This document shows, piece by piece, positions 18,942 through 29,700 of a DNA stretch of 64,000 bases (positions within the stretch are counted from its first letter, which is position 1; each line of letters begins with the position of its first letter). This DNA is from Meira nashicola. Taxonomy: Eukaryota > Basidiomycota > Exobasidiomycetes > Exobasidiales > Brachybasidiaceae. The stretch lies in assembly GCA_001600355.1 (NCBI GenBank), contig BCJU01000002.1:496001-560000 (forward strand), written 5' to 3'. Both the position numbers and the translations under genes were made by a program. Below the pieces are notes generated by a model that made no database searches, had not been told where the DNA came from, and was given only the letters and a program-made list of their open reading frames with translations.

Positions 18942-21563
18942 TCACTTTGGTAATCGATAACGAACGCGATCGGCGGCAACAAAGTATAATTGTTGTTCAG
19001 GAGCTTTCTTTGATTGTTCTTCTTCTTCACCTCCAAATTGACCAGCAGCTTGTTTACCAACCTCTTTGGCAAAATTTCCACCTTCCAAAGAAGAAGGTAA
19101 GACTGTATAACCCAAAGGTCCACAATCGCAATCGGCACACAAGAGGTATTTCACTTTGACTTTTTTCAAATTTCCATTTGAACCATCCACAACAGATGCT
19201 TCACTCGTTGCACTTTGAAAGCTGGCTCCCATTGCAGATGTTGCACTACTACTGCTTGAACTTAAAATGCCTGCACTCGTAGGAGAAAGTGATTTGGGTG
19301 ATGACTTATGTCCTGCACCTCCGCTCGCGTTCGATGAAGTTGTATTCCTGCGTTCTTTTGTCTTATCAATCGTATCACGAATTCCACGGAACAAAGATCC
19401 TCTTTTAACAGGCTTTTTACGTTCCGTTCCTGCACTGGAAGATGATCCATATCCTCCCAAATTTGAATCGCCTTCTGATCCATTAGAAGAGATTGATTTA
19501 CTAGGTAAAGGTGGTAATCTCCATTCAGAATCACGCGAGAAACCGATATTTTCAAAAATCATAGGCGAATGAACGATCCAAAACGCATGTGCTGCTGTTG
19601 AGGTTACTGAAGCATCACGTTGATGTCCACCAAATGCACTTCGTACACGATCCAAAGAAGCTGGCGGAGGTGGAACAGGAGCAGAAGGTGGTGAAGGGCT
19701 ATTTGGCAATGATAAATTGGCTTGCGTTAATGGTCCCATTTCTGCAATTTCCCAATCCGCATTTCCTCCTTTGATTAATAAACATGAACATTCTTCCCTT
19801 GGACAATAAAGGTCAGCCAAATTGGATTGATCTTCTCTGTTTACCAAACGTGCCTCTAATGCATAAAATGCATCTTCCACAGATGTTTTTGAAGCCAAAG
19901 TCTGACCCATAATGGTAGAATAAGCAATACCAGGATTACGCGGTCCTTCACGATGCTTATTTGCTTGTTGTTTACCCAAAGCTTCCATGATCCTTGCCGT
20001 TGAAAAGGTAGATGTATCGCCAAAAGGTGAGATTCCACTCAATGCAGGCGCTGCACTTGAAGAATCATTGCTAACGCTTTCCTGTGGAGAACTAGACACT
20101 TTTACTTCTTTGTCCGTTTGTGCAGGTAATGCAGATGAATCAAGAACAGTTGGCGATAACATTGTAGGCGAAGAAAACACGCCTGCTTCTGATCCACCTT
20201 CTGATTGCGGAATGATTAATGACGTCGGTTTTCCATCTCCGCTCGAATTAGAAACAGCATGAGCCTGTAATCGACGTTCAAGCTCTTGCGTTGGCGTTGT
20301 GGTAACTTCATCTCCTCCGTCTGCCGATTCAGGATGTGATTTAGCAGCAGGATTGCTGAGTAAACCGCTTGATGAAAGTGGACTGCGAACTTCATTCTTA
20401 TCAGATGCACTGCCGCTACTTCCTTCGCCTTCATCTTCTTCATCATGATCTTTTGGCGAAATATACCTTCGAAGTTCAAACCAGCCTCCACTGCCTGCAT
20501 TAATATGACTAACACCCAACTTTTTGAAAGCTGCTTTCTGAAAGAGAGGGATCGTATCCTCATGACACAACGTTGCAACGCATTCATATCCTTTCTTCTT
20601 TTCTCCTTCTTCGGCCCTTCTCAATCTGCGGATATATTCTTCAATCAATTTCAATCCGAGACCTTTTTTCCGATATTCAGAGGCTACGCATACAGACCAC
20701 AAACAAACCAACCAGGAATGCTCATCGTCCGAATGATTCTTGATTGCTCGCGCTGTTAATGCTGAAGAGGCTGTTCCACAAACAAATCCAATTAGCTTTC
20801 TTGGTGGTGGCCCGCTCATACTTAACGGTCCAGATACTTTGGGCAAAGGAAGAGGCAAAAATGCACCAAAGAATAAATGAGGTGCTTCGCTTTGACGATA
20901 TCGTAGAGTGTCCAAAGAAGCAGCATCATCTTGATCGTAACTTTGGGCCTCAAGTCTATGTGCATAACCAATCTCATTCGCACGTACCAGATCGAAATAT
21001 AATCCTTGAGGTAAACGATGTCCTAATCTTCCACCGGTTGATTGTGCATGAGCGATAGAATTATTGGTTGATGTTCGTTTGAGCTGGCTTGAAGATGGAA
21101 TACGTTCGTGCTTTCTACGTGGAGAATCGGCTCCAGATTGTCTTACTTGTTTGGATGCATCGGGATCGCTCGTATATCCATCAGCAACTGCTCTTAAACG
21201 CGGACTCAACATCTCACTCGAGAAGGAAGGAGAAGAAGGAGACGTGACTGGCCGCTTTGACTTTTCACCCTGTAACTTTTCTGGTGTTGTTGCTCCACTG
21301 GCACTTGAACTGCCCGAACTTGATTCCATAGGCTGTCCATTTCCGCTCAAGCCAATATTACTCAATGTTTGCACTTTCGATGAAGATCCTGTACGCGAAG
21401 AAGTTGTCGATAACGGTTGCATACCTCTTCGGATTGATTTAGTTGAACTTGCTGAACTACTTCCACCTCCATTGTTCTGTCCACCGTTTCCTCCACTTGA
21501 CGGTCTCGAGTCTACTCTCGACAGCGACCTTGAAGGTGGCGGAAAGAAGGTAAGAGGATTCAT
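18942..21563 (-). CDS. GNAT acetyltransferase fused to an Mss4/RABIF-like domain
   Basis: Single 873-residue open frame. Residues 1-170 are Ser/Gly-rich and disordered. About 185-370 is an arylalkylamine/polyamine N-acetyltransferase (AANAT-like GNAT): LYFDLVRANEIGYAHRLEAQ, LIGFVCGT, WSVCVASEYRKKGLGLKLIEEY (acetyl-CoA loop), and WFELRRYI. After a long acidic/Ser linker, residues about 590-873 resemble Mss4 (Rab exchange factor/chaperone): zinc-type CPREECSCLL, FENIGFSRDSEW, then, after a ~90-residue low-complexity insertion, YLLCADCDCGPLGYT and LYFVAADRVRY. In yeast these are separate proteins (Paa1, Dss4). The frame is unbroken, so I read it as a true fusion. Confidence 0.82.
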   Translation of the reverse strand: MNPLTFFPPPSRSLSRVDSRPSSGGNGGQNNGGGSSSASSTKSIRRGMQPLSTTSSRTGSSSKVQTLSNIGLSGNGQPMESSSGSSSASGATTPEKLQGEKSKRPVTSPSSPSFSSEMLSPRLRAVADGYTSDPDASKQVRQSGADSPRRKHERIPSSSQLKRTSTNNSIAHAQSTGGRLGHRLPQGLYFDLVRANEIGYAHRLEAQSYDQDDAASLDTLRYRQSEAPHLFFGAFLPLPLPKVSGPLSMSGPPPRKLIGFVCGTASSALTARAIKNHSDDEHSWLVCLWSVCVASEYRKKGLGLKLIEEYIRRLRRAEEGEKKKGYECVATLCHEDTIPLFQKAAFKKLGVSHINAGSGGWFELRRYISPKDHDEEDEGEGSSGSASDKNEVRSPLSSSGLLSNPAAKSHPESADGGDEVTTTPTQELERRLQAHAVSNSSGDGKPTSLIIPQSEGGSEAGVFSSPTMLSPTVLDSSALPAQTDKEVKVSSSPQESVSNDSSSAAPALSGISPFGDTSTFSTARIMEALGKQQANKHREGPRNPGIAYSTIMGQTLASKTSVEDAFYALEARLVNREDQSNLADLYCPREECSCLLIKGGNADWEIAEMGPLTQANLSLPNSPSPPSAPVPPPPASLDRVRSAFGGHQRDASVTSTAAHAFWIVHSPMIFENIGFSRDSEWRLPPLPSKSISSNGSEGDSNLGGYGSSSSAGTERKKPVKRGSLFRGIRDTIDKTKERRNTTSSNASGGAGHKSSPKSLSPTSAGILSSSSSSATSAMGASFQSATSEASVVDGSNGNLKKVKVKYLLCADCDCGPLGYTVLPSSLEGGNFAKEVGKQAAGQFGGEEEEQSKKAPEQQLYFVAADRVRYRLPK

Positions 21564-23947
21564 GATTCACTGAAAATCTCTTCACTTTAATTGATTGAAA
21601 TATAATAAAATCAACCTCCTTCGTCCGGATTATCCGAAGATCAATTAACCAAAAAGCAATGTGATGATCGTAAAAAAAGCAATTAGAAATCTACTGCCAG
21701 CACCTTTTTATTGCTTTTGATAAGGATGTATAGGGTAAAGGGCGAATTAGAACAGCACTGCCTTTTTTTTTGGATGCTGATCGTGATTGTATAAAGTGAC
21801 GATGAAGCCCCCTTGAAAAAAAGTGTGATAATTACGCCCTTTTATGCTTCGGTGATATTGTAAAGAAAAATGTGTTATCGATTATTCCTTCCTTGGCGTG
21901 CTTTTCTCGCCGAAGGATATTAAATTTGATGTGGCTCTCTGTCTAGCCGAATTGTTAAAGGCGGAGATTGAATCGGGTTGACGTCAAATGCCAATCGGCG
22001 CCGTTTATTGCGTTTGATTAATGCAAAGCAATGAATACAATCACACCACTGCAGTTTGACAGGTACGTGGTCGATAAGAAATCAAAGAACGAGTACTCTT
22101 TGCCCCGCTTTTTATTGTCCTTGATTGTTCTTTCGTTTTTATGCCGCGAAGTAGACTGTGATTGCTCGTTCTACACCAAAGGAGTAAAACGTTCTTTGGC
22201 TTTGAATATTATATCTACGCCCAAAGTCGGAACTTGAATGATGTATCGATTTTCATGCGTGATGTAATGAAGATGAACGAATTGATGATCGATAATTTCG
22301 CTGTCGTGGCGCTTCTCTTTTTTAATTACTTCACAATGAAGAAGAAGAAGAAGAAGAAGAAGAAGAAGAAGAAGAAGAAGAAGAAGAAGAAGAAGAAGAA
22401 GAATAATAACAATGATATATTGAAGCCGCGAATTCAATTTTTGCTGGGGCTAAATTGAGTAGCGGCTTGTTAAAATGAACAACGTAACGCTAATCAAGAT
22501 CGATCGAAGCTGTCGAGATGGTTGTCGATGATCAAATTTACTTTGTGTGGAAAGGAGAAAGATCATTTACTCCTAAGTATGTAGATAAATGCACTTCACG
22601 CACGTCCATCAAGAAAGGTCTGAGTTCGGCAATCAGTGAAAACAATCATTCCCCCCTCCCATTGCTAAGTCCGAATGCACTTCTTTTTCTTTATTGCCCT
22701 GCCCTCTGCCCGCCCACCCGCAGATTCGCGTAAAAGGAACGATGCATGCACATAGTATGCATGCGCAATCGTAAGCGCAGCGCGCTCGCACAAGCCTGTA
22801 AAGCGTAATGCTGCAATTATCGGCACAGCTCAAGCACGCAAGAACACTCAGTTTAAACTTTTTTTTAATAAGAAAATGTCTGATTATCGTTAAAAGATAA
22901 ACGCGGGAAAAGTGGGCCAAGAGCTGCCATCATGCAGCAGTTACAGAGAGCGCTGCGCAGCGCACGCTTTAGGGATGATAAGGAATGATTGTTACTCAAA
23001 ATTGTTGAAGAGAAGTGTCGTGCGAGCTAACAAGGGCATTGCTCACTAAATCGTGTTACGTGACATTCATTTGACAGGTGACAAAAGAGTATAATTGCCA
23101 CGTTTTGGGTTTTTTCCCAACATTAAACTACATAGAGAGCCAAGACTACAAATGCAATAAATCTCAATTAAATTATCCGCTTTAGACTACATATGGTCCT
23201 TTTAAGCCACTTTTCAGGTACGGCTCTTGGCGTGGTAGCGCAAAAAAAGACACAAGCGTGCGTGATTATTAGAGCGGAGTAAGGTCTGGGAAATTATCTT
23301 AGCTCATGCTGCTCAAGTAAATACTTTTGTACCGAATCTTTACCGAACAAAAGTCGTGGGAAATGATGTGGGACACGATTTCAAGAAGAAGAGAAACTCT
23401 GAGACAAGAGGATGCTATTCATTCATCTATACCACTTCAACCCTGCTCCCTTTCTTAACTTGACCGGCAATCTTGATCAAAGCATTCGTAATGCGGGGTG
23501 TGTACATATGCTAGTCTCTTGCTAAATTAATAGAGTCTCAACGCAAGAACGTTGATGTACAAGCCACTCAAATATACCCTGATCTGTGCTTTTTAGTATG
23601 CTTAATGAGAAGCTCAAGTCTTACCGTCAAATGTCGTGCACCAATCCCCTTGGTCATACAGATAAAGTTGTGCATGCAACGTGAAGGAGTAATCCAGAGT
23701 GATGATAGTGAGCAAAATTGAGTGGTGTATCTGCAGAATACAGCACGCCTGTTACCCTTGTGATTTAGAGGCACTGTTCCTGACTCTAGCAAGGAAGCCA
23801 TTCAGTAACAAAGACGCACTTCAACTATAAACATAACATCCACTAATTGCCATTTCCTATCTCACGTAAGCAATTGTGCACAAGATCAAATGGGGTAGCT
23901 TTTGTGATATAATCGATTAACTTCTATAGAGACACAAATCGATCTTT
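21564..23947. other. Longest gene-free stretch of the window
   Basis: 2.4 kb between the start of the GNAT-Mss4 gene and the end of NDUFA2. It holds a GAA microsatellite (22338-22403) and a 14 bp perfect palindrome GCGCTGCGCAGCGC (22950-22963). Some of it must be the GNAT-Mss4 promoter. No open frame has recognisable content; a lineage-specific non-coding RNA cannot be excluded. Confidence 0.4.
22338..22403. repeat. (GAA)22 microsatellite
   Basis: 22 perfect GAA triplets. It creates false poly-Lys and poly-Leu open frames on the two strands. Confidence 0.95.
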
Positions 23948-24664
23948 TTACGCTTTTCCTCCTTGACTGATGAGCTCTGTAACTTTCTTTTCAATATCAG
24001 AAGCCGATAATCCATCAAGTTCAGCATGCTTTTCCACTCCACGATCTGTATATGACAGGAAATAAAAAGAAGTCAATAAAGGATGTTGCGTATTGTAGGG
24101 AAAAAATCCTTCACCACTCACCAAATCGTGCAAAGATACGTGCCGGTGCTCCAGAAGCTTCTCTGATCAAAAATGGTAGCTCTGGATTAGATTGTTTGAT
24201 AGATTTGTAGGATGATTCAATGAATTGTCTAGAGGGATAGGATGGGAAAAAAGTGGAGATGATGTCAGTTCAGGTCCGTCTATGACTTTACTCTTCGTGC
24301 GCAAAAAGACCAAAATCCTTTCAATTGTGGATCCAAGTTGCATCTATGTTGTTTTGTCGCAATGCGGTTATTTTTGATTTCATAGAGAGGATCATCTTGA
24401 AAAGACAAACGTTCACCACGAACATGTCTCACTACATCCTTTCAAAGATGACCCTCACTATGACACCAAACATAATCGCATTGCGACAAAACAACATAGA
24501 TGCAAATTGGATCCACAATTGAAACATCATCCTCATCTTCCTTCAGCACTTCTTCTCTGTTTTACTCACCTTGCTCCAGCACTTGCTTGGCCTGATTGAC
24601 ACATATGGAAACGAACTTCCTTTAAAGCTGCCGGAAATGCTCTCGATAGTGCCGTAGATGCCAT
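23948..24664 (-). CDS. NDUFA2: Complex I B8 subunit (NDUFA2 type)
   Basis: Accessory subunit of the complex I matrix arm with a thioredoxin-like fold (L51/S25/CI-B8 family). Exons: 24664-24570, 24228-24122 and 24045-23948; introns of 341 and 76 bp have GTGAGT donors and TAG/CAG acceptors and keep frame. The 99-residue product begins MASTALSRAFPAALKEVRFHM, contains CQSGQASAGAR and SNPELPFLIREASGAPARIFARF, and ends LISQGGKA, all as in family members of 85-100 residues. No single long open frame reveals this gene. The first intron is long because a foldback element sits in it. Confidence 0.92.
24319..24524. mobile_element. MITE-like foldback element in NDUFA2 intron 1
   Basis: 206 bp element with terminal inverted repeats of about 53 bp, only two mismatches apart. 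The ends are TTTCAATTGTGGATCCAA (24319 on) and the reverse complement ending at 24524. The similarity continues inward at lower identity (TCATAGAGAGGATCATCTT against TCATAGTGAGGGTCATCTT), so almost the whole unit folds back. It has no coding capacity. A flanking target-site duplication was not clear. Confidence 0.85.
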
Positions 24665-25054
24665 CTTGTATACTGTATATGCGTAGATGATGGTGATCAA
24701 AATGAGACTTTTGCCAATTTAGCGTAGTATTTCTTCCTCTTCGGCCGATTTCTCCCTTTTTGTACTGGTAGCATAGCATACAGAGTTTGAACACGCCCAG
24801 GCCAGCGCGCTGCATTTCGTTCCACACCCACGCCTGCCCAGGGAAAGACAGCCTTGGCTTCAGCCCGCTAGCTCTATCTGCAAACCTGCGCCGTCTGTGG
24901 AGATTTGGCGGTGGAGTGGTGTGTTGGATCGAGATCCTCTTCATCTACAGTACATCCAATCTCCAAAAGGAAGGAGGTACAGCGAACCATTTGAGAAGAA
25001 GAGGTTGAAGAATAACATTTGAGGATATTAGAGAGTAGAAGAAAAAAGTATACA
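24665..25054. promoter_or_regulatory. Divergent promoter region NDUFA2 / SNX3
   Basis: 390 bp between two head-to-head genes. Open frames here are short and unsupported. No specific element identified. Confidence 0.35.
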
Positions 25055-26433
25055 ATGTCAGATTTATTTGGAGGTGGAGAATCATCCTCTGGTAACAATC
25101 CATTATCATCTAATTTATACGAAGATGAAGAACATCCATGGGGACCACCTCCCGCTACATTAGCAACAACAACAAATACAAACACATCAACCGGCGGAGG
25201 GTTAGGAGGTGGCGGAGAGACGCAATCTAGTAGCGATTTGACAGATCGTGAAGCTTTGATGGGTGGATTTGGTAATCCAAGCGCGAACGCATATACTAAC
25301 GATTTGGATGCCGGTTTCGCTTCAGATCCTTATATCGCTTCACCTTTTGCACGTCAAACGTCCTACAATAATGGTAGTAGCGGTGGGCGTGGTATTACAT
25401 CTGTAGGATCTTCTTCGAGAGCAGCTGAGCAAGATGATCTATTTGGAAGGCAAGGGCGTGACGAAGGTCTATCTAGTAGTGGATACGGAGAGAACGGAAA
25501 TCGTAGTGCGTCATCGAACTTATACGGAAGTGAAGATCAACATGGATTCGGCTCGACCGCCAATAATGGTTTCAATTCACCCCAAGGACCACCAAGATCT
25601 GCTCCTGCTTTTGGCCAACAAGGCTCTTCGACCGCACAAGGATTCGATAAACCTGCACCGCAACCTTCTTCCGCCTTTAATCAACGCACATTCCAATCTC
25701 ATAATCCTTCTTCGGTAATGCCAAATTCCGGCCCGTTAGGAGGGAATGCAGGTCAGGATGGATATGGAGCACAATCAAATGGTCCTGCACAACTTACGCC
25801 CGGCTATCCGATGCCTCAATCGTATTCGACTCCGACAAATTATAGTCCATTCGCACGTGTGGAAAACACAAGAAAAGAATCAGTGGAGGATATGTATGGT
25901 GTTCCGGAGAATTTCCTGGAAGTGGAAGTACGCAATCCAATGACACATGGTGAGTAATGCGAAAGGGTTGTACGTGAAAAGTTTCGGTTACTAAATGAGA
26001 GATCTTGTCTTCCCATTCTTTAGGCTTCGGACGTAAGATGTATACCGATTATGAAATTGTGACAAGAACGAATATTCCGGCATTTCGTGTTCGTTATTCA
26101 AGCGTTCGAAGACGATATTCGGATTTCGAATACTTCCGTGACATTCTCGAACGTGAATCAACAAGGGTAAACATTCCACCTTTGCCGGGTAAAGTTTTCA
26201 CAAACAGATTTACTGATGAAGTGATCGAAGCAAGAAGAGAGGGATTGGAGCGATTTTTACAAGTGGTTGCTGGACATCCTCTACTACAGGTGAGCAAAAA
26301 GCGAGCACAAAGAAGTGATATGACTAGATTGCTAATGATCAATCTCATTTTACCTTTTTTCCCACAGACTGGAAGTAAAGTTTTGTGCGCTTTCTTGCAG
26401 GATCCCGGATTTGACCGTAATCAATGGATGTAA
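25055..26433 (+). CDS. SNX3: Sorting nexin Snx3/Grd19 with a long disordered N-terminus
   Basis: PX-domain protein that binds PI3P on endosomes and helps retromer recycle cargo. Exons: 25055-25949, 26024-26289, 26368-26433. The C-terminal 150 residues are near-canonical Snx3: [45 protein letters not shown] (PI3P-binding RRRYSDF), [14 protein letters not shown] and [12 protein letters not shown]. Unusually, about 275 Gly/Ser/Asn/Gln-rich residues precede it, whereas yeast and human Snx3 total about 162. The ATG at 25055 is the first in frame. Intron 2 is 78 bp without an in-frame stop, so its retention would insert 26 residues. Confidence 0.92.
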
Positions 26434-26741
26434 ATGAAGTATTTACTTTATTATCAAACCTTTGTTTTTCACCATCATCAATGAGTGTTAATTGAGTGTT
26501 GATGTAATCATCATTACGCGTACAGCTTTTTAGCCAATCACACGTGAGATTTTTAACTTGCTTCTGTCAGGCTTAAGCCGTTTGAGTCCGCACACGCGAC
26601 CTTTATTATAAACTGGCTGCAGGCGAGAGGTTGAGAAGAATTGTCTGCTTTGCAGCATCTTAGCGAAAAAAAATATTGATTGAATCCTTTATTGCTATCC
26701 TTCATCACCTTTTACCCTACACACATACTTGCCTGTCCGCC
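26434..26741. other. Intergenic SNX3 - aconitase
   Basis: 308 bp between tandem genes; 3' UTR and promoter. Nothing further seen. Confidence 0.4.
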
Positions 26742-29700
26742 ATGTCGATGGCATCTTTGGCAAGCAGGAGCGGAAATGGACGAGCGCTGAAGTGCTCTTC
26801 TAAGAGCCTTTTTGATGCTACCAATTCCCGTCGTGCTTTGGCTACAGCCGCTCCGCCAACATTTCACCCTTCTCGATTACCTCCTTATCCGAAATTGCTA
26901 GACAATCTAGCAACAGTAAGAAAGGTTTTGGATAGACCGCTAACGTTATCGGAAAAGATTTTGTATTCCCACTTAATCTCGCCTCAAGATACTTTGGCTT
27001 CCGCAGGTCGTGATCCGACAAAGATACGTGGTAAGATGTACTTACCATTACAAGTGGATAGATTAGCAATGCAAGATGCATCTGCTCAAATGGCTTTATT
27101 GCAATTCATGACTTGTGGTTTGGATCGTGTCAGCGTTCCTGCAAGCATCCACTGTGATCATTTAATTCAAGCATTTGAAGGAGCAGAAGCGGATTTAAAA
27201 CGTTCAGTTGCTTCGAATAAAGAAGTTTTCGAATTTTTGGAATCTGCAAGTAAAAAATATGGTATTGAATTCTGGGGTCCTGGAAGTGGAATCATTCATC
27301 AAATCGTTTTGGAGAACTACTCTGCGCCTGGATTATTAATGTTAGGAACCGATTCACATACACCAAATGCGTCTGGAAATGGATGTTTGGCGATCGGCGT
27401 TGGTGGTGCAGATGCAGTAGATGCTCTTACAGCCACACCTTGGGAATTACTCGCTCCTAAAGTCTTATCTATTCACTTGACCGGAAAGCTATCTCCTTGG
27501 TGTACACCGAAAGATGTTATTCTTCATTTGGCCGGTATCTTGACAGTGCGTGGCGGAACAGGTAAGATTCTTGAATACTCTGGTCCTGGCTTGGCTTCTT
27601 TGGAAGCAACTGGTTTGGCTACAATGGCGAATATGGGGGCGGAAGTTGGAGCTACAACAAGTGCATTCGCTTACACAGATGAGATGGGTAAATACCTAAC
27701 AGCAACCGGACGAGATGAAGTTCGCCGACAAGCAGAGGGTGCTGCTCAACGAGGTTATCTATCTGCTGATGAGGGTGTCGAATACGATGAAAGAATTGAA
27801 ATTGATTTATCAAAATTGGAACCCACTCTTAACGGTCCTGCCACACCTGATCTTAGTCAGACATTATCTCAATTTGTACAAAGAGCAAAAGATGGTTCAG
27901 CAGAATACCCAGTAGAATTGAGTGCAGCTTTGATCGGAAGTTGTACAAACAGTAGTTATGCCGATATGGCAAGATGTGCAAGCTTGGCCGAACAAGCTGC
28001 TGCACGAGGAATGAAGGTCAAGACAAGCTTTGATGTAACTCCTGGAAGTGAACAAGTGCGCGCGACTTGTGAGCGTGATGGCATCCAAGACAGTTTGACA
28101 AAAGTTGGAGGTCGAGTTTTGGCAAATGCATGTGGTCCATGTATCGGACAATGGGATCGTAAAGAATTACAAGGAGAGAAGAATGTTATTCTCACCTCGT
28201 TCAACAGAAACTTCAAGGGAAGGAATGATGGAAATGCTGAAACTATGAACATTCTTGCCTCGCCCGAGATTGTTACCGCTATGGCTTTTGCAGGAAGGAC
28301 TGATTTCAATCCAATGACTGATGAGATCATTGCTCCAGATGGAAAGCCTTTCAAATTCCAACCTCCACAAGGTAAACAACTACCTTCTTCTGGCTTTGCT
28401 CCTGGTAATATTGGATACCTTCCAAATGCAATGCCTGAGCCAAACCCTTCAACAGAGGTAGTCATCGACCCTCAAAGTAGTCGTTTGGAACATCTTCAAC
28501 CTTTTTCAAGTCCTTTTGAAGAAGGCAAATTGACAGGTAATTACGAATTACCTCCAATGCGATGCCTGATGCGTATCAAAGGTAAATGTACTACTGATGC
28601 AATCAGTGCTGCAGGTCCATGGTTACGATTCAAGGGTCACTTGACAAACATCTCTGAAAACACATTGATTGGTGCTACAAACGGTGAGAATGAAAAAGTA
28701 AACGTTGTACGCGATTTCGTAGGAGGAGAACCAGAAGTTTCGATTCCTACTTTGGCAAAGAAGCTTAAAGCGCAAGATCAACCTTGGATGGTTGTTGCTG
28801 ATCACAATTATGGAGAAGGTTCGGCAAGAGAGCATGCCGCTTTACAAATTCGGTTCTACAATGGACATCTGATCTTGGCAAGAAGTATCGCACGTATCGC
28901 AGAGACTAATTTGCGTAAACAAGGAGTGGTTACTTTGCTCTTTGAGAATGAAGCCGACTACGATCGTATTGCTGGCGGTGATCAGATTGAAACATTGAAT
29001 TTGACAGATCTACTCAAGCCCAACGGAGATCTTTCTACTAAAGTCATGTTACGTGTCACCAAATTCAATGATGATGGATCTGTCAAGGAAACATTTGATC
29101 TACCTACCAAACACTCCATGAGTCCAGCACACTTGGATTGGATTCGTGCCGGAAGTGCATTGAACTTGATTCGTGAACGTGCTCAATCAAATGCTGCACC
29201 ATTGACAGGCAATAACAAGAACGCAAACAGCCCATTCGCTTCTTCAGGCATTTCACAACAAAAGCGTGGTTATGCTACTTCTGCTGCCCGTAATCCAAAT
29301 GCATCTGGAGGCGCTGCTGTTGAAACGGCAAGTGATCCAAAATTTGATTCTTTACGCAGGATCATGTTTCCACAACCAATAAGTGCAACAAAGACTGTGA
29401 AAGAAGGAGTAAATGATTTGATGGAAGAAGGACGTAAAAATTTACAAGATGCATTACCTTATGCGAAATCGGCTGAAGTGGCAGAAGAAGTACATGATAC
29501 AATCGTACGAGGATGGCTCTTATACCAGCGTCAAAAGAGAACCGAACAAAAGAGGGATATCGAGGTAAAACGAGCAAAGATGCGTGAAGCATGCGATTCA
29601 CTTAAAGCTGAAGCACCAACACTTTATGAACGTGCTTCTTATCGTGTTGGTTTAAGTAAAAGACATCCCGAAGAGTTGAACAAATTACGTAAATTAGGAT

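Noticed and set aside
22162..22458. Open frames with poly-Lys (+) and poly-Leu (-)
   Set aside because: Both are produced by the GAA microsatellite.
24543..24944. 133-codon minus-strand frame upstream of NDUFA2
   Set aside because: It is out of frame with NDUFA2 exon 1 and runs through its promoter; the spliced NDUFA2 model explains the conserved residues.
27956..28465. 170-codon open frame antisense to aconitase
   Set aside because: Fully inside well-conserved aconitase coding sequence; no domain or start context of its own.
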